Assembly (NCBI GenBank): GCA_024699855.1
Contig: JAMPIQ010000001.1
Location: forward strand, 2,294,001-2,358,000
DNA: 64,000 nt
Source of the DNA: Aphelenchoides besseyi
Lineage: Eukaryota; Nematoda; Chromadorea; Rhabditida; Aphelenchoididae
Direction: 5' to 3'
The translations under genes were made by a program, and so were the position numbers. Under the pieces are notes generated by a model. It saw only the letters and a list, made by a program, of their open reading frames with translations. It was not told where the DNA came from and searched no databases. This document shows, piece after piece, positions 35,744-45,379 of this stretch (its first letter is position 1; each line of letters opens with the position of its first letter).

Positions 35744-38017
35744 TTAGTCGATTTTGACGGAACCATAGATACGAATCAAGAAGATGTAGGAAGCAATGAA
35801 TCCAACAGTTCCCGTACAGATGGCGAATGTTAACGCGATCAAAAACGAATAAGCGAAGTACAGAAGAGTCGGCACAAATCCAATGATCGTCAAACGTGCA
35901 TAATAGTAATAGACCTGAAAGTTGAAATAAATACAAACATTCTTGACACTTCTCGTACCGAATACAACAAGACGTAAAATGCACTTCCGGTGGAAACCAT
36001 AAACGACTTCCAAAACCAGTGATAATCCTGAAATGAAATGATATGCACTCGACTTTTAGTAGTCAATATACCTCAGCACACAATAGGAAGTAAACGACGA
36101 CAATAGCGATCTGTGCACAAGATACGATCATGATTCCAAGAACAATAAACAAGAAGCCGAATAAGTAGTAGAACTAAAAAATTTTGTTAAAAATTGAATT
36201 GAAAACCTTCAAAAACCTGATTCTCCCAAATGGCCGATAAGATGAAATACAATTCGATGAAAATGGCACCGAAAGGCAATAATCCAGCGATCAAACTGCA
36301 CGGAATCGTCTTCAAATAGTACGGTTTCTCGGGAATTTGTCGTGGGATTTGATTGTTGCGGACCGGATGTTGGTATTTGTCTTTGCGATAACCAAAATGG
36401 TGTCCAATGAAAACCAATGGAAGATCGACACAAAGCCAAAGGAAGAGCAGAGCAATCATCGTAGTGAATGGAATCGCAGCACTCGAGTGTTTACTGATCA
36501 AGAAGAAGTTAAGAATGAAACCTGTGCCCAAGATGATACTCGGAAACAACAATGCGGTACGTAAAGCACATTTCTTTGGTTGGTCTCCTTTGAATGTTTT
36601 GTAAAGACGACCGCTGTGATAACCGGCAAACAAGCCCATCACGCAATAAAGAAAAATTGCTACCGAAGTCAAACTTCCACGCGATGAAGGTGAAAGCATT
36701 CCGAGCATTGCAAACGCTATGAATATTAATATTGGATCACTACGACCGTGAACTTACTGACTGTAACAACGACCATTCCAAGAAGTTGAATTCCGGTACC
36801 AACAGTGTTTGCCAACAACATTGAATTACGTGGTGGACGGAAGACATCACCGGCAACTAATTTCCAGCCGGTTTCTTCAATCGTATCTTCCTAGGCAAGC
36901 ATTCGTTGTTATATGTTTGAATAAATAAAATTACTAAGTCTTCAGTTCGATTATATTTTGCAATATCACGACGAACGGTTCGAACGATAACTACCGCCAA
37001 GAATCCACTCAAACATGCCAATACAACCAACGAGTTGATAATCGAAAACCAATGAATTTGTGTATCACGCATTGACAAGTAGACGTCCCATCGACTTGCC
37101 CACGGAATGTTGCTGGCTTCCCAATGTACGCTGTAGGTCCAGGAGATTTTGTTTTCCATTCCAGCTACCAACTCCTGTTTAATTGGATCATCCGAAACTT
37201 CGCAGTCCTTAAACAACAAGAAGCATTAAAAATCTTCGAAATCAAACCGACTTTTCCTTCTTTCAATTTGAGTGATTCGGTGGAATACGATTGCGGTCTA
37301 ACTTCGAATCCAACAACACGATAGACATCTGGAACGGGCTCGTGATAACGAAGAATAATGTTCAAATGATTGTTCAAGTAAACTTTGTTGTCTTTATCGA
37401 CCCAACCCAAACGATAGCCATGATCGAAGAAGATTTCGTGAGTCTCCGGAACTTCGTATCGGGTTGCTGCGGGCAGGTTATCAATTAATAAACTGCAAAA
37501 AAGGAAGTGTTAGAAGAATCGAGAATTCCAACTCACTGAACATGATAATCTTCGTTGATTCGACGTCGAAGTAGATCCGACTGATCGGCCGTAAGTTTCG
37601 TCTCAAACTTATCCGTCGGACATAACGCAGAGCAAACTTTGTCTTTTCGCATTGCAACTTTGTAGAGAGTGTTGACGATTCGATCACCTCTCATGACTTC
37701 TCCAAGATTCTCCGATTTATAATGAATCGCATTGTTCTCAGGTTTACCTTTAAATGCTCTTGATTTTCATCATTATATTCAGCAACTTACAAAATGGTAG
37801 AGAGTAGAATTCGTACGGAATTACAGTGCGAGTACTCGTCAACTTAATGGCCTAAAGGTGAGTAAAAAGATTAGAATCAGAACCGATGAATCAAACACAC
37901 TTTCACTTCGACTGCATCGCCCGATTTGAATTCCTTTGGAGCAACGCCCGGAACATAGAAAGGATCCGTTTGGCCAAGTAGAAGAGAGAATATGGAAAAC
38001 AGGAACAGACGTCGCAT
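35744..38017 (-). CDS. TM9SF4: Nine-transmembrane endomembrane protein TM9SF4
   Basis: The start at 38017 gives signal peptide [18 protein letters not shown] and then the family start [20 protein letters not shown]; in-frame ATGs at 38044 and 38104 are alternatives. The lumenal domain carries [32 protein letters not shown] and [17 protein letters not shown]. The membrane part starts at [18 protein letters not shown], followed by [18 protein letters not shown] and [31 protein letters not shown] and [15 protein letters not shown]. It ends RIYGSVKID, the KxD Golgi-retention signal. About nine introns; about 620-640 residues, full family length. TM9SF4 sits in Golgi/endosomes and aids sorting of membrane proteins with Gly-rich helices and V-ATPase assembly. 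Divergent from the thioesterase gene. Confidence 0.96.
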
Positions 38018-38391
38018 TTTCGGTTTACCAATGTTCACGACCATTGGCAATCGAATGAACAGCAAACGGAAATGACAAGTATATCCACGACACTTCGCCA
38101 GCAAAACGACAAACTTGTCGAATAGTCGCCGCCATTCGTTGAGCCAACTGTTGCAGTTTGACTGTTTTACGGAGACATTTGGTTTCAGTGTCGAAAATCA
38201 ATCAAAATTCGGTTAATTGAGTTTCTGGACAATACGAGATTGTGGCTAACTTGTTAGTCTTACGTAAGTGTTTGGCTTTCGAACTATTCAGCTCATCAAA
38301 CTGAGTCGTTTTCTATCCTTTCTTTTTGGTTGTTGTTTTCGTCAAAGCGCAAATTTCACTTCGTCCTCAACGCAAGGTGCAATGTCAGTCA
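38018..38391. other. Bidirectional promoter region (TM9SF4 / acyl-protein thioesterase)
   Basis: It holds an acceptor-like TTCGAACTATTCAG at about 38277-38290 and a frame without ATG leading into the thioesterase. No separate gene was seen. Confidence 0.4.
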
Positions 38392-39301
38392 TCGGACGCT
38401 CACCGTTTGAGACTTCTGCTCATGGAGAACACAAAGGAACGATCATCTTCCTTCACGGCTTGGGCGATCAAGGAGACGGCTGGTCGCAGATCCTGTCGCG
38501 TATTTTAAACAAACAACACATGAAAGTCATATGCCCAAATGCGTAGGTTCAAACTTGAAGTTTTTGTCATCAAGACGTTTGTAGTGGTACTCGTCCGGTA
38601 ACCCTCAACTTCGGAATGCAAATGCCGGCGTGGTACGACTTGAAAGGCTTGAGTCCGTCTGCTGCCGAAGATGTTGAAGGCATCAATGCGGCTACAAGTT
38701 ACGTTCATTCGTTGATTAAGAAAGAAATCGACGCGGGTATCAATCCGGTTGGTGTATTTTCAATTCATTCAAAACACTTCGGATTTTCAGAAGCAAATTG
38801 CCGTTGGAGGTTTTAGTATGGGCGGAGCTTTGGCTGTAAGTTTTTGTTCTCTGACTATTTGCAATAAGTTTGCTTTTAGATTCATGCAGCGTTAACTTAT
38901 CCTGAACGTATTGGCTCAGTGGTTGGATTGTCTTCGTTTTTGTTGCAACGTGACGCGATTGAAGCGGTAAACTTTGTATTGAAATCAACAAATACGATTG
39001 TTTTTAGGCGTGTACCAAAAACAAAGACATACCAGTGTTTCTTGGACACGGGTAATTACAATCGTAGAGAATACAAGTTTATTTGAACGTTTTAGCACAA
39101 ATGACATGTTGGTTCCTCTTACTTTTGGTCAACTCACTGCTGATAAGATCAAACAGTTCAATCCGAATGTCGAGTTTCACACCTATCCTGTAGACCATTC
39201 AACAAGCGAAAAGGTCAGAAAGTTTTCATGTAAAATTGACGTTTTTGTTTTAGGAGATCGCGGATGTTGCTGATTTCTTGAAGAAACACTTGAGTTTGTA
39301 G
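38392..39301 (+). CDS. LYPLA1: Acyl-protein thioesterase (LYPLA1/2-like)
   Basis: The ATG at 38392 starts MSVIGRSPFETSAHGEHKG; the frame is open upstream but has no ATG. The alpha/beta-hydrolase core follows the APT family: TIIFLHGLGDQGDGWSQ (oxyanion region), MPAWYDLKGLSPSAAEDVEG, the nucleophile elbow VGGFSMGGALA with catalytic Ser, the acid in GTNDMLVPLTFG and the catalytic His in VDHSTS, ending ADFLKKHLSL. Six exons with introns of 38-50 nt; about 225 residues, family-typical. It removes palmitate from S-acylated cytosolic proteins such as Ras and G-alpha subunits, and also has lysophospholipase activity. The next gene starts 154 nt downstream on the same strand. The human gene may correspond to LYPLA1 or LYPLA2; the two cannot be separated here. 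Confidence 0.93.
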
Positions 39302-39454
39302 ACCCTAATAATGTGCTTTGAAACCATATTTTGTTCATTCACATAAATTACGTATAATCACTCACTTATTTCTGCTATTTTGGCTTCCAGGTTACCACTG
39401 TGCCAATTATTTTAAGCGTCTCTAGTCAATTATGTAGTGTTGATTTAAGCGTTG

Positions 39455-40414
39455 ATGTCGAAATTAAACTCTTTGGCTTGTTCGATGATTGTTGTTGTGG
39501 GTGGATGTGCTCAAGCACTGGAAAGAAATTGTCATAACAGCATCGAGATTAGTGATGGAAGAGAGAACTTTAAACCAATTGAAACGAAAATGATTGAGCC
39601 ACGACGAAGTCCAGTCCTCATCTCTCGCAATAACCATACGATCATCGTAGCCGGTGGTTGTAAAGACGAGAAGCAGCATTTGAATAGTGCTGAGATACTC
39701 GATGTCGATTTGCAAAATATTCACGATGCCCAATTTTGTTTACCCTATGAATTTAGTTGTGCAGCTTATTGTCAGCTAACCGTAAGTTGGGATCACAGGA
39801 ATCATAGAACGCTTTTACAGAACGGTTCAACATTGATCTTCGGCGGTTACAATGGAGTCGATTGCTTGAAAGAAGTGATCAAAATCAGCGGAAACAGAGT
39901 TGAGACGATGAAGCCACTGGGAACTCGATTAAAGAATTCGGCTGCTGTTTGTGTTTCCGACGATCAAGTTTTGTTGTTCGGTGGCTGGGACGAGAAGAAT
40001 ACGCTAAAGACCGTTTTTTCGTATCAATCAGATGGAACTCAAGAATTCTATTCGCTTTTACCGTCGCCAATCGAAGGACACACTGCAACTCGACATGAAG
40101 ATAGTGTTTATGTAGTTGGTGGATTCGATGGACTATCCGTCGTAAATACAATTATAAGATACGACTTGAAGACGCGGAAAGCAGAGACTGTCGGAAAACT
40201 GGAGATTGCACGAGAGAATCATGCTACAGTCACATATGAGCAAAATGGTCACTTCTATATATTGGTTATTGGCGGTTGGAACGGTCGATCTGCGTTAGCT
40301 CATTGTGAACTTTTTCGTCTTTTGTCATCAGCTCCGTGGATTGAACGCATCAAAAGTACATTGTTTGAATTAAATGAACCTCGAAATCGACCTGCCGCTA
40401 TTGTTTTGTCTTAA
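39455..40414 (+). CDS. Kelch-repeat beta-propeller protein
   Basis: Starts MSKLNSLACSMIVVVGGCAQ. Kelch signatures recur: IIVAGGCKDEK, LIFGGYNGVDCLKEV, VLLFGGWDEKNTLKTV, SVYVVGGFDGLSVVNTI, ILVIGGWNGRSALAHCEL, each a GG followed by conserved aromatic and hydrophobic residues, giving five or six blades. There is no BTB or BACK domain before them. The frame is open throughout, but 39782-39820 has perfect splice signals (GTAAGTT...TTTTACAG), is 39 nt long (13 codons) and interrupts the blade spacing, so it is very probably an intron. Mature product is then about 306 residues. Kelch-only proteins act as protein-interaction scaffolds, sometimes in ubiquitin ligases; partner unknown. It may be co-transcribed with the thioesterase 154 nt upstream. 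Confidence 0.8.
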   Translation: MSKLNSLACSMIVVVGGCAQALERNCHNSIEISDGRENFKPIETKMIEPRRSPVLISRNNHTIIVAGGCKDEKQHLNSAEILDVDLQNIHDAQFCLPYEFSCAAYCQLTVSWDHRNHRTLLQNGSTLIFGGYNGVDCLKEVIKISGNRVETMKPLGTRLKNSAAVCVSDDQVLLFGGWDEKNTLKTVFSYQSDGTQEFYSLLPSPIEGHTATRHEDSVYVVGGFDGLSVVNTIIRYDLKTRKAETVGKLEIARENHATVTYEQNGHFYILVIGGWNGRSALAHCELFRLLSSAPWIERIKSTLFELNEPRNRPAAIVLS

Positions 40415-40968
40415 CTTTCACTGTGCATAATAAACAACTTGAAAACAAAAACGTTGGTTCATCGATAAGTCGAGTAGAAGTAAGTAACATCACGTTATCT
40501 TCTTCATGGTCAACTCTTCTCATTCGCTTGTTTTTCCGGTTACTCATCTTTTTCATTGTTTCTCGAACTCGTGGATGTTTTCTATAGAGTCAAGATAGCG
40601 GCCAGTAAGTTGTGTTTTGATGCTCAATCGCGTTTAGTTCTCAAAAGTTTAAAGCTTCCGATAACATTATGGCTTCATTGGAATCTTAATTTTCGATTCT
40701 GTTCCGGATCCTCAGTTTCAAAATTGCAGAGACAACGTTTATTGACTTCCATTGTGTGGTCAGTTCGCAAGCCCACGAACTTTTTTCGTCTGTTTACGTG
40801 AACTTCAACCACACGCACACAATCGGCTCTCAAAGGCGCCTTTCGCGTTTATTGATTTTTCCGATCAGCGTTTTGCTTTCGACTTGCGCGTTCTTAAACG
40901 AGTTTAGGCGGAACGTTGTTGAAGATTTTGAGCATTCGATTTTCAGATAGCAGTTTGTTTCATTGAGA
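40415..40968. other. Intergenic, upstream of SNX3
   Basis: 3'UTR of the Kelch gene with AATAAA (about 40428-40433), then sequence with short frames and no domain; an acceptor-like CGATTTTCAG at about 40938-40946 precedes SNX3. Confidence 0.4.
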
Positions 40969-41670
40969 ATGAGCAGTGCAGCAACTCAACGACTTGTTGC
41001 GAAACGTCAAACTTTGGACGAAGCGTACAGTCCACCGGGTTGGTTGTTTTTCGATTTGGATAGTTAATTTGCTATTTAGCTAATTTCCTCGAGATTGAGT
41101 GCATCAATCCGATAACACATGGAGTCGGCAAGAATCGCTATACAGGTAACCGAGACTCATTTCCAGTTTTCAATTTTGATTTTCAGATTACGAAGTTCGA
41201 TTACGCGTAAGTTTATGGTTTTTCTGATTACAACTTCTATTTTCTTTGAACGATTTTAGACGAATTTGCCGGTGTTCAAGCACAAGGAATCGAGTGTACG
41301 TCGTCGCTACTCGGAATTCGAATGGTTGAGAAATGAGTTGGAACGTGACAGCAAGGTCATCTCGTATAGATCGTTTTCTAACCTTTTTCGCTTTTAGATT
41401 ATCGTTCCACCATTGCCCGGAAAGGCATTGAAACGTCAACTTCCATTTCGCAACGACGATGGAATCTTCGAAGAGGGTTTTATTGAAGATCGTCGTAAGG
41501 GATTGGAACAGTTTTTGAACAAGTGAGTTGTTTGTTTGTGTCTTGGAAATTGTCGTATTTTCAGAGTTGCTGGACATCCGCTTGCACAGAACGAGAAGTC
41601 TCTTCACATTTTCTTGCAAAGCAACGAAATTGACAAAAGTTACGTTCCCGGTCGTATTCGCACTGTTTGA
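40969..41670 (+). CDS. SNX3: Sorting nexin SNX3
   Basis: MSSAATQRLVAKRQTLDEAY begins a short N-terminus, and then one PX domain fills the protein: NFLEIECINPITHGVGKNRY, TNLPVFKHKESSVRRRYSEF (with the RRxY phosphoinositide-binding motif), ERDSKIIVPPLPGKALKRQL, FIEDRRKGLEQFLNKVAGHP, and end IDKSYVPGRIRTV. No BAR domain follows, which fits SNX3 rather than SNX1/2. About 160 residues, five exons, introns of about 40-50 nt. SNX3 binds PI3P on early endosomes and works with retromer to recycle cargo such as the Wntless receptor. Convergent with the LAPTM-like gene. Confidence 0.95.
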
Positions 41671-42038
41671 ACGAAATTCGGTTCTCTGGTATTCACTCTC
41701 TGACCGTGTAATCAACAGATTCTAAATACTTTACGTATTCAAACACCCATTTACGTTCCTATATAACTCTCATGTGCAGTCGGTTTTGCAATCATAAAAT
41801 AATTCTAATGAAAGTCTGTCGATTAAAAAATAATAAGTGGATTTAGTTGGAATGGAAAGAACTAACTAGATGTTGTATATGATGTTCAGTCTACGCTAAA
41901 TGCCATCATTAGATTCTTTGGTAACTAAATCAGTTGCCGGTTGTGGTGCAATGAAGTCAAATGGAGGTCTGAGTTTTGTCGAAGGTTATGGTCAGAAAAT
42001 ATTTATGCACAAAAATAAATAGCAGACGTACAGTCATT
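41671..42038. other. Convergent 3'UTR region (SNX3 / LAPTM-like)
   Basis: AT-rich with AATAA-type signals on both strands (for example ATAAAATAATT near 41795). No gene was seen. Confidence 0.45.
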
Positions 42039-43075
42039 CTATGGGTTTTCTTCGCGTTGTTGTTGAACTGCAGCTCTGGGTTCAGCATCAAATGCTGGCG
42101 GTGACGGTAAATAGACGGGTACTGGTTTTGACATGGTCGTGGCCTCGTCGTACGTGGGAACCGGTTGAACGTCTGTAAACAACGAGTTAATAGCGTTCGA
42201 TTACAATGCAGTTTACAAGCCAATCCTTGTGAACTTGTGAACGGTGTCGGAAATATATTGTCATCGACGTTGATTTGAACTCCACTGAAAAAAGCACTTG
42301 AGATTTGTTTGATACAACTAACCGTCCATTCACATACTGCGCTCGCATATCTCCCGCATGCTCTTCTATCCAATTGTAATATTTATAAAGAAAAAGAATT
42401 ACACGCGTAAAATAAGCTTTCAAAGCAATCAGAAAGCAAACAAACACGAGTACTTCGATTAGTGCACCTGAAATGTCAACTTGAAAACATTCAGCTCTTT
42501 ACTTCTCGTTTCTGCCCATGATTGACATGGCTCTACTGTTTTGATCGATAAGGTTGTGTTTGCGTGTTTTGGACAATTCCAATCGTCACCATTTGCGTAG
42601 ATCAATGGTATTGTAATATAAATGGCCAGTGATAAATAGAAAGCTATTTGAAGTGATTCGAAGGTGATATATCCGAGTAGTGCAAACTTATTCGGTTTTC
42701 TCAACAAACTCTCGATAAAGAAACCATAAACAAGGAGCCCAATTGCTACTGAAATATGAATTGCATTTAGATCTGAATTTTCAACAAAAGCGTTTTTATA
42801 AACTTAAACGTAGTACTGGTTGTGTTTTCCGATTCAATAGCAACTTACTGTAAGCGACCGAAAAGACTCCGAATAAGCTGTAGGATACAACAACGGTGCA
42901 TATGAACACAGCCAACGAAACGATTCCAATTAACTGTGAATGCTCCTAAAATCGATGGTTTTTGAGTAAAACATATGTCCAATCAATTTACCTTTGTTCG
43001 TACACGAGTGCAACATAAGCGAAATGTGGAATAAGGATTGGAATTGACATTCGAAGTTGCGGCCAATCGAGCCAT
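42039..43075 (-). CDS. LAPTM-like four-transmembrane protein
   Basis: The start at 43075 is MARLAATSNVNSNPYSTFRL followed by CCTRVRTK, then helix 1 (LIGIVSLAVFICTVVVSYSL), helix 2 (ISVAIGLLVYGFFIESLL), helix 3 (FESLQIAFYLSLAIYITIPL), a loop with Cys (DDWNCPKHANTT, VEPCQSWAE) and helix 4 (LIEVLVFVCFLIALKAYFTR). The cytoplasmic tail has two tyrosine or proline motifs (VPTYDEA, YLPSPPAF) resembling LAPTM PY/Yxx signals that bind Nedd4-type ligases or adaptors. A 35-nt intron after AETR is needed to link loop and helix 4. Seven exons; about 265 residues. It is most likely lysosomal/late endosomal; the assignment to LAPTM is by topology and motifs, so other nematode 4-TM families remain possible. 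Confidence 0.6.
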
Positions 43076-43738
43076 CTCTTGTAAAATAGACGAAAATGTA
43101 CAATAGTAAAAAGGCAAGAAGCGAATCGGGAAGACGAAACGACCGCCGGCTCAACAACTTTTTGAAGCACAAGCGACGGAAAAGGCAGAAATTTTTGATA
43201 AGTCGCTGCACAATGACGAAACAATCTGTTGAATCCTTTGATTCTCTGGAACTAACGGAACGTGTTCACCTTTTCGCGTACTCTCTTTCAACTGCCAGAA
43301 ACAAACGTTCCCGGTCCTCAAACAGTCCGCTTTTGCCTTCCCCATCATCTCATCGATAACCTTTTGCAAACAATACCCGACTGCCAACCCACTTCACAAC
43401 ATCACTCGAGCACACGTTGAACATGGCGGCTCGTCTGCCAAATAATAAATGCGTGTCTTATGGAACCTACGGGCTTTTTAGTATCAAAAAGGTGTGGTTG
43501 AGTTTGTATGCTTCTATGCAAAACGATTTACTTTTTTCAACACCCATCAAAAATCAATGATATCTAAACAACTAAACCTTCTTTTAGAACATACCATTCA
43601 AAGAATTTTCGATTGTGTGAACATTATGATTAGTTCAAATCGCAACCTTTTACACAAAAACCATAATGAGTACTCAGACTAATGTTGTTCATTTTTGTTG
43701 AACCAAAGGTCAAACGACGGTTGACCACTTGAAAGAAA
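43076..43738. other. Promoter region between divergent genes
   Basis: Frames exist on both strands at 43096-43387, shadowing each other without domains. It presumably holds promoters of the LAPTM-like and the small membrane protein genes. Confidence 0.35.
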
Positions 43739-44067
43739 ATGTCCGAAACTCCAACAGCCGTTCAAACGATTCCTATAGACTTGACTTCTTCAACAGTAAG
43801 TCAAGAATAAACACGTTTATATCTGAACAGTCTAGGAAGCATTCAATCGAACTGAAGCTCAATCTTATGCGTAAGTTCAATGCACTTCAACTTAACCAGC
43901 AAACGACTGTTTGCAGGTTTCACAGCGATCTTTTTCTTCAGTACTACGAAATCATTTTTCTTTCATTCATGTTGCTATTTGGTATTTTGCTGATCGTCAT
44001 TGCTCTCTTTCTTGCATCTCAATTGCGAAATCGAGGAAAAGAACTTCGTCCACCGCATAGTGAATAA
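43739..44067 (+). CDS. Small single-pass membrane protein
   Basis: Three exons: MSETPTAVQTIPIDLTSST, then after a 40-nt intron (GTAAGTCAAG...TCTAG) EAFNRTEAQSYA, then after a 46-nt intron (GTAAGTTC...GTTTGCAG) FHSDLFLQYYEI with one hydrophobic helix (IIFLSFMLLFGILLIVIALF), a basic stop-transfer (SQLRNRGKELRPPHSE) and stop at 44065-44067. The product is about 80 residues with no cleavable signal peptide; positive charges after the helix suggest an N-out, C-in orientation. Both donors are consensus GTAAGT. I recognise no family. A frame starting at 43729 read straight through overlaps but gives a different, unlikely N-terminus. Confidence 0.65.
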
Positions 44068-44288
44068 TTCTGATTGATTCATCATCGATGAAATGACTTT
44101 TCTGTTAATTGTTTTCCGATCTCCATCTGATCATAAAATTCCATGTTCCGTTTTGTTGTGATTACGTGGTTCAATTGAATCGACCAAATGATTCAAATTC
44201 TCATTTTTGCTTTTACGTCATTTTGGTCCTTCAAAAGGAGTCATCATGAACAACGTGTGCCATCGGAAAACACTCATTTGCAATCGCA

Positions 44289-44946
44289 ATGATTGGGAAG
44301 ACAACTGCACTCTTGGTTTTTGCTCTTATCCGCTACTCCAACTGTTGGCACGATGAGCGGGCTTGGACAACAATTGTCGATGGTCAACCGGCTAAACAAC
44401 CGTTCAATCCCATGACATTTACCCGCCATCCACAGCAAGACGGTCGTTTGGTTCGTAATGCTTACGCTGCCTTATAGTATGTCTTAGGATGCTTTCATTG
44501 ATAATCCTGTGATTTAGCATGACGGAAAATAGAGATATTGTGTTCGGACAGGCACAACGTGAATCTGATGGTCAGATATGTGGTCAATTTAACTTTCAAG
44601 GCCGAGTTATCAACACCTGCAACAGATTTCGAGTTCTTGTCGTCAGTCCAAACTCACGTCGCACAGAGTAAGTAGATCGGAGTTATATTACTCATTTTAT
44701 GTTTTTAGTTTCTTTTTAACCAAACCCGAGAATTTTGATCAGCAAAGAGATGAACCGGTTGAGTACGCTAACCAATGGCTGGTTGTCGTTTACGATCCGG
44801 AAATGTCGGCCAGCTATTTTGGAACATTGGACAAAGAAGAAGAAACCACGATCTACGCTGTTGACTACAACGGTGCGCCAACAGAAATTCGTGGAAAAGA
44901 TGCGACCTCCGGAGATTATGTTCTTTATGTTGTGTCAGAGAAATGA
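44289..44946 (+). CDS. Orphan secreted protein
   Basis: Signal peptide MIGKTTALLVFALIRYSNC is followed by WHDERAWTTIVDGQPAKQPF. Three exons join in frame: after ALY by a 40-nt intron (GTATGTCTT...GATTTAG) to MTENRDIVFGQAQRESDGQI, CGQFNFQGRVINTCNRFRVL, then by GTAAGTAGATC...TTTTTAG to FFLTKPENFDQQRDEPVEYA, WLVVVYDPEMSASYFGTLD and the end SGDYVLYVVSEK. About 190 residues with two Cys (CGQ, NTC), probably one disulfide, and a beta-rich look. No family is recognised and no anchor is seen, so it is predicted to be secreted. It lies 222 nt after the small membrane protein gene on the same strand. Confidence 0.65.
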
Positions 44947-45379
44947 TTGGCAAGTTGATTAAAACGTTTATTGACAGTCTTTTGATGCACCAGAATTTTT
45001 GTTGTTTTTGGCCATTGAAGAAGAAGAAAGTGAATTGTATGGTCGACTAGAGAAGAGAAGCAGACTAGAGAAATTGAAGGTTCTAGACGGAAACTAAAAA
45101 TTTGAGAATCGTATGAAACGAATGGCGTTTTGTGAGGTCATTCGAGGTGGTGAGATTGCGTAGACATATTGAAAGAATACGACTAATGGCTGTGAAAACA
45201 ATCAGCACACAAAAGTTAAAGAAACAAATGCAATACATCATTACATAAGAAGCAAATCCTGTGGTTGTCCAGTGACGAAAAATCGGCGTTCATTTGCCAT
45301 AAATAAACAATACGGTCTTTGGCGACAAACCGATTTGTTGTTATCCGGAGCTAATATGAGCGTACGGCATCGGGACGAT
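44947..45379. other. Convergent 3'UTR region
   Basis: Purine-rich run around 45000-45100 (GAAGAAGAAG) and AATAAACAA at 45301-45309, probably 3'UTRs of the secreted protein and MAGUK genes. No gene was seen. Confidence 0.4.
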
